43,774 bases of DNA, from contig NZ_SSMW01000050.1 in assembly GCF_004799405.1 (NCBI RefSeq), forward strand, positions 1-43,774, written 5' to 3'. How positions within the stretch are numbered: the first letter of the stretch is position 1; every line of letters begins with the position of its first letter. Positions 1-9,399 of the stretch are shown piece by piece. A program made the translations under genes and the position numbers. This DNA comes from Bradyrhizobium sp. GTDB taxonomy: Bacteria; Pseudomonadota; Alphaproteobacteria; Rhizobiales; Xanthobacteraceae. The notes under the pieces were generated by a model that had not been told where the DNA came from, ran no database searches, and was given only the letters and a program-made list of their open reading frames with translations.

Positions 1-332
1 CGGGGAATGCCGGGTGATTTCCGGTGTGACCGTGGTGACTTTGCTGGCATGGCTTGTTTTTTCTGCCCTGCCAGGCTGCGGGCGCATTGGGCGCCCGGCA
101 TTCCCTGCGCCCTCTGATCAGAGGGTAAGGAATTTTCCAGCAAACCTCGGGCCTATCAGGCCGCGAGACCGCGAAGCTGTGTCTGCAATCGGCTTGAACC
201 GGCCCGCAGCGCAACAACCTGGCGGCAGAACTCCGGCCCGTCTGTTTGGCTGCAGTTGCCTCGGCATGTTGCGTGCCGCATAATCGAGGAAAGTTCAGGC
301 GGCAACAGACCGCCATCGCTTCGGAGGAGATT
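1..332. other. Leading intergenic stretch, no supported gene
   Basis: I see no convincing gene before the acyl-CoA synthetase start at 333. The open frames here look like high-GC chance frames with no recognisable protein. The stretch contains a perfect 16-bp palindrome, CCCTCTGATCAGAGGG, at 110-125. Around it is GC-rich sequence that resembles dispersed extragenic sequence seen in rhizobial genomes; that resemblance is from memory and weak. A promoter for the downstream gene must lie here, but no clear -35/-10 pair could be chosen. Confidence 0.4.
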
Positions 333-1886
333 TTGCCGGTTCGCCACTATGACTGGATCGCCCATTTTGGCCGCCGGACGCCGGGCAAACCGGCGGTGGT
401 CGATCTCGGCAGCGGCCGCAAATTCTCCTACGCGGAATTTGATGCGCGGATTTCGCGCTTGGCCGCCCACCTGCGCGACCGGCTGGGGATTGCCCGCGGC
501 GACCGGGTCGCGGTGCTGGCCATGAACACAACCGATACGCTGGAAGTGCAGTTCGCGTGCGGACGATTGGGCGCGGTGTTCCTGCCCCTGAACACCCGCT
601 TCACCGTCCCCGAGCTGCAGTTCATCGTCGGCGACGCCACGCCCAAACTGATCGTCCACGACGCAGAACTGGCGGACAACGCGCTGGCGGTCGCAAAACT
701 GTGCAAGACCCCTTCGACGCTTCAGCTCGGTCCGAACGGCTCCTATGAAGCCGCGATCTCGGCTTCGCCGCCGCTCGACAGGGCGGAAATCGTCACGCTC
801 GATGATATCTCGACCATCATGTACACGTCGGGCACCACCGGGCAGCCCAAGGGCGCGATCATCACCCACGGCATGACGTTCTGGAATTGCGTCAACCTCG
901 GGGGTCCGGCCTATATCTCGCCGTCGTCGGTGCTGCTGACCGTGCTGCCGCTGTTCCACACCGGCGGGCTCAACTGCTACACCAACCCGGTGCTGCATTC
1001 CGGCGGCACCGTGCTGATCATGCGCGCCTTCGATCCGGCGCGCGCGCTTGAATTGATCGGCGATCCCAAGCGGGGCATCAACGTTTTCTTCGGCGTGCCC
1101 TCGATCTATCAGTTCATGGCGCAGCATCCGGCCTTCGCCAGCGCCGACTTCAGCCGCCTTGTCATCGGCGGCGTCGGGGGCGCGCCGATGCCGCTGCCGC
1201 TGCTCAAGATATGGGAAGAACGCGGCGTGGCCCTGCAACAGGGTTACGGAATGACCGAAACCAGCCCGGCGGTGCTGACGCTCGACCGCGAGGACGCCGC
1301 GCGCAAGGCCGGATCGTCCGGCAAGCCGGTCCTGCATACGGAGGTGCGGATCGTGCGGCCCGACGGGATCGAGGCCGAAACCGGCGAACTCGGTGAACTC
1401 TGGGTCAAGGGGCCGAACGTCACGCCCGGCTACTGGAACAGGCCGGACGCCAACCGGTCTTCGTTTACCGACGGCTGGCTGCATACCGGCGACGCCGCGC
1501 GGATCGACGAGGAAGGCTTCTACTATATCGTCGATCGCTGGAAGGACATGTACATTTCCGGCGGCGAAAACGTCTATCCGGCCGAGGTCGAGAGCGTGCT
1601 GCACCAACTGGCCGCGATCGCAGAGGCCGCGGTGATCGGCGTTCCCAGCGAGCAGTGGGGCGAGGTCGGCATGGCGATCATCGCCGTCAAACCCGGGCAC
1701 GCCGTCAGCGACGCGGAAATTTATGCCCATTGCGCCGCCAACCTGGCGCGCTTCAAGTGCCCTCGCTTGATCCGCTATGTGGATGCCTTGCCGCGCAACG
1801 CCACCGGCAAGATCCACAAGCCTACCTTACGAAAAAATCTTGGTTCGCCTGATGCAATCGACCTGATTAAGACTGCCGCCTCGTAA
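333..1886 (+). CDS. AMP-forming acyl-CoA synthetase (fatty-acid CoA ligase family)
   Basis: ANL-superfamily adenylating enzyme that would activate a carboxylic acid to its acyl-AMP and then its CoA thioester in the cytoplasm. The sequence shows the P-loop-like motif YTSGTTGQPKG near residues 164-174, the GYGMTE adenine/Mg motif, HTGDAARIDEEGFYYIVDR in the hinge region, and the C-terminal lysine motif NATGKI. At 517 aa it is full length for the family. The frame is open further upstream to 246. I place the start at a TTG at 333 because GGAGG lies 5 nt before it and the protein then begins PVRHYDWIAH, as in long-chain acyl-CoA ligases of related bacteria. The substrate cannot be read from sequence. 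The gene is followed at once by an extragenic repeat, and the next gene is convergent. Confidence 0.88.
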   Translation: MPVRHYDWIAHFGRRTPGKPAVVDLGSGRKFSYAEFDARISRLAAHLRDRLGIARGDRVAVLAMNTTDTLEVQFACGRLGAVFLPLNTRFTVPELQFIVGDATPKLIVHDAELADNALAVAKLCKTPSTLQLGPNGSYEAAISASPPLDRAEIVTLDDISTIMYTSGTTGQPKGAIITHGMTFWNCVNLGGPAYISPSSVLLTVLPLFHTGGLNCYTNPVLHSGGTVLIMRAFDPARALELIGDPKRGINVFFGVPSIYQFMAQHPAFASADFSRLVIGGVGGAPMPLPLLKIWEERGVALQQGYGMTETSPAVLTLDREDAARKAGSSGKPVLHTEVRIVRPDGIEAETGELGELWVKGPNVTPGYWNRPDANRSSFTDGWLHTGDAARIDEEGFYYIVDRWKDMYISGGENVYPAEVESVLHQLAAIAEAAVIGVPSEQWGEVGMAIIAVKPGHAVSDAEIYAHCAANLARFKCPRLIRYVDALPRNATGKIHKPTLRKNLGSPDAIDLIKTAAS

Positions 1887-1898
1887 TTCCTTCGCTAC

Positions 1899-1930
1899 AT
1901 GGATTGCTTCGCTCACGCTCGCAATGACGG
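1899..1930 (+). repeat. Extragenic repeat copy A (rhizobial type)
   Basis: Core ATGGATTGCTTCGC (1899-1912) followed by GCTCGCAATGACGG (1917-1930). The first block occurs exactly, as reverse complement, at 12136-12149. The second occurs with one mismatch, also reverse complement, at 12084-12097. Sequences of the type ATTGCTTCGC...CGCAATGACG are a common dispersed intergenic repeat in Bradyrhizobium-like genomes (recalled, not searched). It lies between two convergent genes. Confidence 0.65.
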
Positions 1931-1985
1931 TGGACCTAATCGATCGCGAGGTCGTATCTGTCGCGCTCATGCGTCGGAGACCGGT

Positions 1986-3641
1986 TCAATCGGCATTCTC
2001 GAAGGCGGCCGAAATCGCCGCCTGCGCTTCCTTTTGAATCCGATGCAGATGTTGTTCGCTCTGGAAACTCTCGGCATAGATCTTGTAGACGTCCTCGGTC
2101 CCGGAAGGCCGTGCGGCAAACCAGCCGTTTTGCGCCGTCACTTTGATGCCGCCGAACGGTTGCCCGTTGCCGGGAGCAGCCGTCAGCGTCGCGCTGACCG
2201 CCTCGCCGGCCAATTCCTTCATGGCGAGACGCTGCGGCGAAAGCGCCTTCAGCACGTTCTTCTGCTTGACCGTTGCTGGTGCATCGATCCGCTCGTAGAA
2301 CGGCAGACCCAGTTCACCCGTCAGGCGATCGAACAACTGGCTGGGATCGTGTTTGGTCCGCGCCGTGATCTCAGCCGCCAGCAGGCCGAGAATGATGCCG
2401 TCCTTGTCCGTGGTCCAGACCGACCCATCGCGCCGCAGGAACGAGGCGCCGGCGCTCTCCTCGCCGGCGAAGCCGAACGAGCCGCCGCCGAGGCCATCGA
2501 CGAACCATTTGAAGCCGACCGGCGTCTCGACCAGCTTGCGGCCGAGCTTTGCCGCCACCCGATCGATGATCGCGCTGCTGACGATGGTCTTGCCGACCGC
2601 GCTATCCCTGCTCCAGTGCGGACGGTTCTCGAACAGATAGGCGATGCAGGCGGCGAGATAATGGTTCGGATTCATCAGCCCGCTGGAGCGGGTCACGATG
2701 CCGTGCCGGTCAGCATCGGTGTCGTTGGCGAATGCGACATCGAACCTGTCGCGCATCCCGATCAATCGCGCCATCGCATAGGGCGACGAGCAATCCATCC
2801 GTATCTTGCCGTCCCAATCGACGGTCATGAACCGGAACGTCGGATCCACCGCGTCGCTGACGACGGTCGCCGCAATGCCGTAGCGCTCGATGATCGGCTG
2901 CCAGAAATGAACGCCGGCGCCGCCCAGGGGATCGATCCCGATCTTCACTCCCGAAGAACGGATCGCCTCCATGTCTATGACGTTGGCGAGATCGGCGACG
3001 TAGGGACCGATATAATCATGGCGATGAACCAGTGCGGATTTGCGCGCCTGCGCATAGGAAACGCGTTTCACGCCGTTGAGGCCGCTTTCCAGAAATCCGT
3101 TCGCCGCACGCTCGATCAAGGTCGTGACGTCGGTATCGGCCGGCCCGCCGTTGGGTGGATTGTATTTGAAGCCGCCGTCTTCCGGCGGATTGTGCGAGGG
3201 CGTGATGACGACGCCATCGGCAAGGCCACCGGTGCGGCCTTTATTGTGGGTCAGGATCGCGTGCGAGATCACCGGCGTCGGTGTGTAGCCGTCTTGCTCG
3301 TCGATCATCACGGTGACGTCGTTGGCCGCAAACACCTCGAGGGCGCTGGCCAGCGCCGGTTCCGCCAGCGCATGGGTATCGATGCCGATAAACAGGGGTC
3401 CGGTGACGCCGCTGATGCGCCTGTGATCGCAGAGCGCCTGGCTGATCGCCAGGATGTGCGCCTCGTTGAACGCATTGTTGAAGGCGGAGCCGCGATGCCC
3501 GGAGGTACCGAACGCGACGCGCTGCGCCGGCACCGCCGGATCCGGCCTGCCCGAAAAATAGGCCGTCACCAGCCGCGGCACATTGACCAGCATCGATGGC
3601 TGAACGGTCTTGCCCGCGAGCGGACTGACTTCCGCGACCAT
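1986..3641 (-). CDS. pgm: Phosphoglucomutase (alpha-D-glucose-specific)
   Basis: Interconverts glucose-1-phosphate and glucose-6-phosphate, linking glycolysis with glycogen, cell-envelope polysaccharide and UDP-glucose synthesis. The sequence aligns by eye along its length with E. coli Pgm: GTSGHRGSA near the N-terminus, the phosphoserine loop [12 protein letters not shown], the metal loop DTDADRHG, the sugar-binding loop [10 protein letters not shown] and the phosphate-binding loop [12 protein letters not shown]. About 551 aa matches the family (about 546). The frame opens at 3659, but the ATG at 3641 follows GGAGGA by 6 nt and is preferred. It lies 39 bp downstream of a small basic-protein gene on the same strand, possibly co-transcribed. 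A 641-codon frame on the opposite strand is a shadow. Confidence 0.95.
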   Translation of the reverse strand: MVAEVSPLAGKTVQPSMLVNVPRLVTAYFSGRPDPAVPAQRVAFGTSGHRGSAFNNAFNEAHILAISQALCDHRRISGVTGPLFIGIDTHALAEPALASALEVFAANDVTVMIDEQDGYTPTPVISHAILTHNKGRTGGLADGVVITPSHNPPEDGGFKYNPPNGGPADTDVTTLIERAANGFLESGLNGVKRVSYAQARKSALVHRHDYIGPYVADLANVIDMEAIRSSGVKIGIDPLGGAGVHFWQPIIERYGIAATVVSDAVDPTFRFMTVDWDGKIRMDCSSPYAMARLIGMRDRFDVAFANDTDADRHGIVTRSSGLMNPNHYLAACIAYLFENRPHWSRDSAVGKTIVSSAIIDRVAAKLGRKLVETPVGFKWFVDGLGGGSFGFAGEESAGASFLRRDGSVWTTDKDGIILGLLAAEITARTKHDPSQLFDRLTGELGLPFYERIDAPATVKQKNVLKALSPQRLAMKELAGEAVSATLTAAPGNGQPFGGIKVTAQNGWFAARPSGTEDVYKIYAESFQSEQHLHRIQKEAQAAISAAFENAD

Positions 3642-3680
3642 CCCTGTTCCTCCATCCATGCAATGTTTCGATGCCCGAAA

Positions 3681-3878
3681 CTAGCGCTGATGCCCGAGGC
3701 CGATACCGAGTTTCAGCGCCTTTTGACGGAGCGAGCCGACCGTTCTCTTGGTCAGCTTTGCGATTTTATCGACCGGAGTCCTGGCCCTGGAATGAGCGCG
3801 AAGCTCTTTTACGTCGGCCTTTGAATAGGCGCGGCGAACGGTTTTCTTCTTTGCCTTCTTGTGAGTTTTCTTGGCCAC
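3681..3878 (-). CDS. Small highly basic protein, possible DNA-binding
   Basis: 65-aa protein with a lysine-rich N-terminus (AKKTHKKAKKKTVRR) followed by a short helical region (YSKADVKELR ... RTPVDKIAKLTKRTVGSLRQKALKLGI). That region looks like a Myb/SANT or homeodomain-like helix-turn-helix, as in small basic proteins seen in rhizobia. It starts at GTG, with AGGAGG 5 nt upstream, which supports real translation. The spacing suggests it leads a transcript continuing into pgm. No function is established; a nucleoid-associated or regulatory role is only inference from charge and helix pattern. Confidence 0.7.
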   Translation of the reverse strand: MAKKTHKKAKKKTVRRAYSKADVKELRAHSRARTPVDKIAKLTKRTVGSLRQKALKLGIGLGHQR

Positions 3879-4204
3879 TGGAGCCTCCTGGATTGTTAAA
3901 GCGGCCTTCTAACACACGTTGCCCGCTTGGCAACCAAGCCCGCGATTCAGCCGGGTTGTCCGGCGGCCCGCGCGCGGTGGCCCCGGATCTTCCGCGCGGC
4001 GGACTTCAGGCGCTATTTTATTGTTCCCCTGAAGGCGGGCTCTCCGATACATTGCGCCAAAGCCGCATCAAAAGCAAAATAGCAAGGGAGGATAATCGTC
4101 AGGCCCGGCGCGGCATCCCGCGCATGACGGCTGTTCGCGCAACAGCGCCGTCGATCCCGATTTCACTCCCGCAAAAACTCAACTGAAGAGTAAAGGTTAC
4201 GTCT
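3879..4204. other. Divergent intergenic region (326 bp)
   Basis: Lies between the small basic-protein gene (minus) and the NDP-forming acyl-CoA synthetase (plus), so it should carry both promoters. I see one small perfect inverted repeat, GCTTGGCAACCAAGC, at 3925-3939, and a GC-rich block near 3961-4000. No gene, RNA or clear promoter hexamers can be supported. Confidence 0.45.
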
Positions 4205-6454
4205 ATGGAAGCCCAGCTAAGCACCGCGCCGGTTTCAACCGGCAAGTGGTCCCCATCGCCAGATGCAAGCGACCTCGTTAAAAATATTCACGCGATGCTT
4301 CACCCGCGCAACATCGTACTGGTCGGGGCGACGGACAAGCCGGGCAATTACGCCGAGCGGATCTGGAACAATCTGATCAAATATAAATTTGAAGGCGGTC
4401 TTTATCCCGTAAACGCCAAACGGGAAACGATCTGGGGCGTTCCCTGCTACAAGGATTTCACCAGCCTGCCGGACAAACCCGATCACGTGCTGGTGCTGGT
4501 GCCCGCGCGTTTCGCAGTCCAGGTGGTCCGCGAGGCGGCGGCGGCCGGCGCGCGCTCCGCAACCATCGTGACGTCAGGCTTCAGCGAATTGCAGGACGAT
4601 GAAAGCCAGCGGCTGGCTGCCGAATTGCAAACCGCGATCCGGGAGACCGGCCTTGCGGTGACCGGTCCGAACTGCCTCGGAAATCTGAGCGCGGGCGAGA
4701 AGATGTTCACCAACATCGATGACCGCGTGGTCACGATGGAAGCCGGGCCGGTCGCAATCGCCGGTCAGTCCGGCGCGATCGTGATGGCGATCCGCCAGGC
4801 CCTGGAGGATCGCGGCGTCGGTGTCGGCTACATGGTGACGACCGGAAACGAAGCCGGGCTGGAGACGCCGGACCTGATGGCTTATTTCGCGGCCGATCCC
4901 TCCATCCGCGTGATCGTGGTGTATCTCGAAGGCGTGCGTAACACCAAAATGTTCCGCGAGGCCTGCAAGGCCGCGCGCGCCGCCGGCAAGCCGGTGATCG
5001 CGCTCAAGCTCGGTTCATCCGAGGGCGGCCGCGCCGCGGCGATGGCGCACACCGGCGCGCTGGCCGGCTCGATCGAGACCTTCGACGCCATCTCGACCCG
5101 GGAAGGCGTGATCCGGGTCCGCGGCCTGGACGAATTGATCGAGACCACCGAGTGCTTCGTCCATGCCGATCCACCCAAAGGCAATCGCCTTGCGGCGGTA
5201 ACGTTGTCGGGCGGCAAGCGCGGCCTGTTGATCGACGCCTTCTTTTCGGCGGGACTCAGTTTCAACCCGCTGAGCAAGAACGCCAGCGACAAGCTCGCCA
5301 AGATGCTCGGCCCCGGCAGCATCGTCGGCAATCCGCTCGATGCCGGATTTGCGGCGGTGGTCGATCCTTCCGTCTATATGCAATCGATCAAGATTATGAT
5401 CGACGATCCCGACACTGACATCGTCATCATCGACGCGGAGCTGCCCAAGGCGCCGCACGAGCTGCGCGAAAAGAATTTGCGCATCGTCAACAACATGGCG
5501 AGCGCCGCCAGCAAGCCCGTGGTCTACATCAGCACCATGTCGATCGGCTTCACCGAATTCACCAAGACCTTGCGCAAGTCGCTGCCGCATATCGCCGTGA
5601 TGCAGGGTCTCGACCGTGCGGTGGGTGCAATCAAGGCGCTGATCGACTACGCCTCACTGCGCAAGAACGTTCCGGACATTGCCTCGAGTTCGAGTGCCTC
5701 GGCCCGCGCGACGCTGGAGCGGACGCTCAAAAACGCCAAAGGTGCAGCACTCGACGAAGTCGCCTCAAAAGCCCTGCTTCGGGCCTACGGCATTCCGGTG
5801 TCAAAGGAAGAAATCGCCCAGGATGCGGCCGGCGCCGTGAAGATCGCCAGGAAGATCGGTTTTCCCGTGGTCGCCAAGGTGGTCAGCGCCGATATCCTGC
5901 ACAAGTCCGACATCGGCGGCGTGGTGCTCAACATCAACAGCCCGGCGGAAGTCAAAAAGGCGTTCAGCGATATCACCGCGCGCGTCAGGAAATTGAAGAA
6001 CAAGCCGAAGCTCGAAGGCATCCTGATCGCACAACAGGTCAAGGCCGACCTCGAACTGGTCGTTGGCGCGGCACTCGATGCCGAGATGGGACCGGTGGTG
6101 CTGTTTGGAACCGGCGGCGTCGACATCGAGTTGATGAAGGATGTCGCTCTGGCAGGCGCGCCGCTCGATGTGGCCGAAGCAAAGGAATTGATCAGCCGGA
6201 CCAAGGCCGGCGTGAAACTGAAGGGGTATCGCGGCAAGCCGGCATTGCACGAGGCTTCCGCCGTGAAAGCGCTGGTCGGCCTGTCCAACCTGATGGCGGA
6301 TGCCGGCAGCCGCATCGCTTCGATCGACGTCAACCCGTTCCTGATCAACACCAAGACCGGCGTCGCCGTCGACGGCCTGATCGTTCTCAACAACGCCGCC
6401 GCGAAAAATGCCGTACGCATTGATACCGGAATGAGGCAGCCACCGGCATGTTGA
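4205..6454 (+). CDS. NDP-forming acyl-CoA synthetase (acetate--CoA ligase ADP-forming family)
   Basis: Single-chain acyl-CoA synthetase that makes an acyl-CoA via an acyl phosphate and phosphohistidine, with ADP rather than AMP as product. Order seen: N-terminal CoA-binding Rossmann domain (residues 30-125, with GATDKPGNYA), two succinyl-CoA-ligase-like flavodoxin domains, then a C-terminal ATP-grasp domain (about 520-745, with HKSDIGGVVLNI). The probable phospho-acceptor His is H282 in AHTGALAG. At 749 aa this is the usual alpha+beta fusion size. The substrate is unknown; the family covers acetate, propionate, aryl acids and malonyl-type acids. The last 7 nt overlap a GNAT acetyltransferase gene. 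In other bacteria such ligase domains are fused to GNAT domains as Pat-type protein acetyltransferases, so the pairing may be functional (inference). Confidence 0.9.
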   Translation: MEAQLSTAPVSTGKWSPSPDASDLVKNIHAMLHPRNIVLVGATDKPGNYAERIWNNLIKYKFEGGLYPVNAKRETIWGVPCYKDFTSLPDKPDHVLVLVPARFAVQVVREAAAAGARSATIVTSGFSELQDDESQRLAAELQTAIRETGLAVTGPNCLGNLSAGEKMFTNIDDRVVTMEAGPVAIAGQSGAIVMAIRQALEDRGVGVGYMVTTGNEAGLETPDLMAYFAADPSIRVIVVYLEGVRNTKMFREACKAARAAGKPVIALKLGSSEGGRAAAMAHTGALAGSIETFDAISTREGVIRVRGLDELIETTECFVHADPPKGNRLAAVTLSGGKRGLLIDAFFSAGLSFNPLSKNASDKLAKMLGPGSIVGNPLDAGFAAVVDPSVYMQSIKIMIDDPDTDIVIIDAELPKAPHELREKNLRIVNNMASAASKPVVYISTMSIGFTEFTKTLRKSLPHIAVMQGLDRAVGAIKALIDYASLRKNVPDIASSSSASARATLERTLKNAKGAALDEVASKALLRAYGIPVSKEEIAQDAAGAVKIARKIGFPVVAKVVSADILHKSDIGGVVLNINSPAEVKKAFSDITARVRKLKNKPKLEGILIAQQVKADLELVVGAALDAEMGPVVLFGTGGVDIELMKDVALAGAPLDVAEAKELISRTKAGVKLKGYRGKPALHEASAVKALVGLSNLMADAGSRIASIDVNPFLINTKTGVAVDGLIVLNNAAAKNAVRIDTGMRQPPAC

Positions 6455-6933
6455 AAATCCGCCGGGCGGTCCGCGACGATGCAACGCAGATGATGCTGGT
6501 GCGCCGCGAAGCCATTCTCGCGAAGGCCGCGGCCCACTACGATCCAGCCACCTTGAACGACTGGGCCGGCACCGACATCACGGATCGTGTCACGCGCATC
6601 AGGAAAAAGATTTCCGATCCAAACTGCATCGTGATGGTTGCCGAAGTTGGCGAGGAAATCATCGGCTTTGCGATGGCTGTTCCTTCCAGGAATGAACTGC
6701 AGGCGCTTTATACCAGGCCCAACCCGGTCGGCCATGTCGGACGGGCGCTGCTCGCAGCCGTGGAAGGCCTGGCCTTCGAGGCGGCCGAATTTCTCAATTG
6801 TGACGCTTCATTGAATGCGGAGAGTTTTTACAGGGCCAATGGCTACCGGGAGGAATGCCGGAAAGATCACGTATCAAGCAACGGGGGTATTGTTTCCACG
6901 GTGGTGCAGATGCGAAAGCAGCGCCCGGCCTAG
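6448..6933 (+). CDS. GNAT-family N-acetyltransferase
   Basis: 161-aa GCN5-related acetyltransferase. Motif A is visible as ELQALYTRPNPVGHVGRALL, with the acetyl-CoA pyrophosphate loop V-G-H-V-G-R. Motif B is NAESFYRANGY. The start ATG overlaps the end of the acyl-CoA synthetase by 7 nt, so translational coupling is likely. The acceptor (protein lysine, small amine or antibiotic) is not readable. Protein lysine acetylation, with the neighbouring ligase as target or partner, is a plausible guess from context only. Confidence 0.85.
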   Translation: MLKIRRAVRDDATQMMLVRREAILAKAAAHYDPATLNDWAGTDITDRVTRIRKKISDPNCIVMVAEVGEEIIGFAMAVPSRNELQALYTRPNPVGHVGRALLAAVEGLAFEAAEFLNCDASLNAESFYRANGYREECRKDHVSSNGGIVSTVVQMRKQRPA

Positions 6934-7063
6934 GCCAAAGGTTGCAGGATTTTCTCCGGTTAATATTGGCAAAAACGCGCCGGACCGGCTACGCTGACTT
7001 AAGGCCAAGGCATCGCAAGAATGCCGGCTGCGAGACACAACACATATCGTCTGGGAGGACTGC

Positions 7064-8317
7064 ATGCGCAAGTTGCAACTATCATGGCCGGTCGATCGGC
7101 GGACTATTCTAAAGACCAGTGCCGCTATTGCCGCGGTGCAATTCACATCGCCTTACATCCTCAAGGCCCGGGGCGAAACACCCGTGCGGATCGGAATGGT
7201 CAATCCGCTCACGGGCGTTCTCTCGGCACTGGCGCAGAGTGAGGTCGACGGTGCCAAATACGCCGAGGCCGAAATCAACAAGAAGGGAGGGATTCTAGGC
7301 CGTCAGGTAGAGCTCTTAGTTGAGGATTCGGCCAATGACGTCGGCACCGGGGTCCAGAAGACGCGAAAGCTGATCGACCGTGACAACGTGAACGCCATCA
7401 TCGGCGACGTCAACTCCGGGATCGCCTATGCGATGTCGCAGGTGACCAACGAGAAGAAGATCTTCCACATCGTGGCCGGCGGCCATACCGACCCGATCAC
7501 CGGCACCAACTGCAAGTGGAATGTGTTCCGGGTCTGCAACACCACGACCATGGATACCAGCGCGATTACGCCGGAACTGGTCAAGAAGTTCGGCAAGAAA
7601 TGGTTTTTCATCACGCCGGATTATGCCTACGGCCACTCGCTGCAGGATGGCTTCGTCAAGGCGCTGACGAAACTTGGCGGCACCTTCGAGGGCGACATGC
7701 TGCCGATCAACAATACCGACTTCTCCGCCACCCTAATCAAGGCCAAGACCTTCAAGCCGAACGTATTGCTCAACAACATGGGCGGGTTGACCCAGATCAA
7801 CTGCATGAAGCAATTCACCCAGTTCGGCATGCAGAAGGAAATGGCGCTCGGCGGCGCGCTGTTCGAGTTGGAGAGCATCAAGGGATGCCCGCCGGATGCG
7901 CAGGCCGGCTGGTGGGACATGGAGTGGTGGTGGAACCAGCCCAACGTGCCCGAAGTGGTGAAGTTCGTCGCCGACTACCGCGCCGCGACCAAGAAGACGC
8001 CCTCGGCGCGCGACTGGTTCGGCTATGTGTCGATGCACTCGGTGCGGCTCGCGGCCGACAAGGCGAAGTCCCTGGAAGGCCCGAAACTGGCCAAGGCGCT
8101 GGAGGATCTCGAGCTTCCGCCGGATGTCGCGTTGCAACCAGGCAAGGTACGCTATCGCGCCGGCGATCATGAGTTGATGCCGAACATCTTCATCGGCGAA
8201 GCGCATCCGCCAAAGTCCGGCCCCGACGACGTGTTCACCGTGTCCGCGCTGATTTCGGGTGAGGAGGCCGCAGGTTCGGTCGCCGACACCGGATGCAAGA
8301 TGGTGGAGCCGAGCTAA
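7064..8317 (+). CDS. ABC transporter periplasmic substrate-binding protein (branched-chain amino acid/urea type)
   Basis: 417-aa type-I periplasmic-binding-fold protein that would deliver substrate to the LivHMGF complex encoded just downstream. The N-terminus carries a twin-arginine-like signal (DRRTILKTSAAIAAV; Arg12-Arg13) before the mature protein starts near ETPVRIGMVNPLTG. The fold signatures GAKYAEAEINKKGGILGR and VNAIIGDVNSGIAYAMSQV are typical of the AmiC/LivK group. The ATG follows GGGAGGA by 4 nt. Ligand specificity is unknown: members bind amino acids, urea, amides, or aromatic and other small acids. A 215-bp gap separates it from livH, so message levels of the binding protein may differ from those of the membrane genes. 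Confidence 0.9.
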   Translation: MRKLQLSWPVDRRTILKTSAAIAAVQFTSPYILKARGETPVRIGMVNPLTGVLSALAQSEVDGAKYAEAEINKKGGILGRQVELLVEDSANDVGTGVQKTRKLIDRDNVNAIIGDVNSGIAYAMSQVTNEKKIFHIVAGGHTDPITGTNCKWNVFRVCNTTTMDTSAITPELVKKFGKKWFFITPDYAYGHSLQDGFVKALTKLGGTFEGDMLPINNTDFSATLIKAKTFKPNVLLNNMGGLTQINCMKQFTQFGMQKEMALGGALFELESIKGCPPDAQAGWWDMEWWWNQPNVPEVVKFVADYRAATKKTPSARDWFGYVSMHSVRLAADKAKSLEGPKLAKALEDLELPPDVALQPGKVRYRAGDHELMPNIFIGEAHPPKSGPDDVFTVSALISGEEAAGSVADTGCKMVEPS

Positions 8318-8532
8318 GGGCCGGACTAAAAAAGGAAGCTGAGTGATTTCAGCCAGCTGTGATCCCTTCGGATTTGCAAAGATTCGAAAGAGCACGATGG
8401 CTTGGACTGAAATCACTCGTCCGCATCCTCACGAGACGGATCGCAAGAGCTTGAGCTCAAACATAATCATTATGAGTTGGACACCTGACCTGCTGACAAC
8501 TGGGGTGGGCGGCGGGGGCCGGAGGAGGGCGG
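8318..8532. other. Gap inside the liv operon with small palindromes
   Basis: 215 bp between the binding-protein gene and livH. It contains the 10-bp palindrome TTGAGCTCAA (8451-8460) and the 13-bp CATAATCATTATG (8462-8474) almost adjacent, which could be an operator or a weak processing structure. A strong ribosome-binding site, GGAGGAGGG, precedes livH. The open frame through this gap has no recognisable protein and is not annotated. Confidence 0.35.
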
Positions 8533-9399
8533 ATGCAGCTCGTATTATTTAACGTCACCAATGGACTCATCATTGGAGCCTTCTACGTACTGATGGCACT
8601 CGGCCTGTCGCTGATCCTCAATCTCAGCAACGTCATCAATTTTGCTCACGGCAATTTCCTGGCGCTCGGCGGCTATCTTGCCTACACCTTGACGCCGACG
8701 CTGGGTTACTGGGGTGCGCTGCTGGTCGCGCCGCTGCTTACTGCGCTGATCGGGCTCGCCGTCGAACGCTTGATGATCCGCCGGGTCTATAACCGCGATC
8801 CGGTCTACAGCCTGCTGCTGACGTTCGGATTTGCTTTCGTGATGCAGGATATCGCGCGTTACGTGTGGGGACCCAACGGCCTGCCGCTGGGTTTGCCCGA
8901 TTTTCTGTCGCAGCCGATCAGCGCCGAGCTGTTCTTCGTCACCTGGTATCGCGTCTTCATGGTGTTTGTCGTCATCGTCGTGGTGCTCGGACTGTTCGCA
9001 TTCCTGCGCTACACACGGGTCGGCGTACGCATTCGGGCGGGTACGCTCGACCTCGAAACCGTGGCCTCGCTGGGCGTCAATATCAGCTTCCTGCGGACAT
9101 TCAATTTCGCCCTCGGCTGCTTCCTGGCCGGCTTGAGCGGGGTGCTCGCCGCCGGGCAGATCGGCCTCAATCCCAACATGGGTGACGACCTGCTGATGCC
9201 GAGTTTCATCGCCATCATCGTAGGCGGCGTCGGGAGCCTGATCGGCACGCTGTTCGGCGGGCTCCTGATCGGGATGGCGGCGGCCCTGACCACCGTGTTT
9301 TATCCCTCCGCGAGCGAGGCGGTGATCTATGCCATCATGATGCTCGTGCTTCTGTTTCGTCCCCGCGGTTTTATGGGTGAGGAAGGAATGATGTCATGA
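8533..9399 (+). CDS. livH: Branched-chain-type ABC transporter permease LivH
   Basis: 288-aa inner-membrane permease, about eight hydrophobic segments, one half of the heterodimeric channel. Family signatures: NGLIIGAFYVLMALGLSLI at the N-terminus, NVINFAHGNFLALGGYLAY, and the ABC-facing loop around RIRAGTLDLETVASLGVN. The C-terminal region GVGSLIGTLFGGLLIGM...LLFRPRGFMGEEG is characteristic. It starts at ATG 8533 after GGAGGAGGG. It overlaps livM by 4 nt (ATGA), so coupled translation and 1:1 production are expected. Confidence 0.94.
   Translation: MQLVLFNVTNGLIIGAFYVLMALGLSLILNLSNVINFAHGNFLALGGYLAYTLTPTLGYWGALLVAPLLTALIGLAVERLMIRRVYNRDPVYSLLLTFGFAFVMQDIARYVWGPNGLPLGLPDFLSQPISAELFFVTWYRVFMVFVVIVVVLGLFAFLRYTRVGVRIRAGTLDLETVASLGVNISFLRTFNFALGCFLAGLSGVLAAGQIGLNPNMGDDLLMPSFIAIIVGGVGSLIGTLFGGLLIGMAAALTTVFYPSASEAVIYAIMMLVLLFRPRGFMGEEGMMS

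Noticed and set aside
156..1817. 553-codon minus-strand open frame opposite the acyl-CoA synthetase
   Set aside because: Mirror frame of a clear coding gene, low-complexity composition, no family resemblance.
1899..3824. 641-codon plus-strand open frame opposite pgm
   Set aside because: Antisense to a full-length, well-conserved phosphoglucomutase; it begins inside the extragenic repeat and its translation is Arg/Asp/Gly-rich with no recognisable domain. It is a high-GC mirror frame.
8343..8552. 69-codon frame in the gap before livH
   Set aside because: No ribosome-binding site, no recognisable protein, and it overlaps the livH ribosome-binding site and start.
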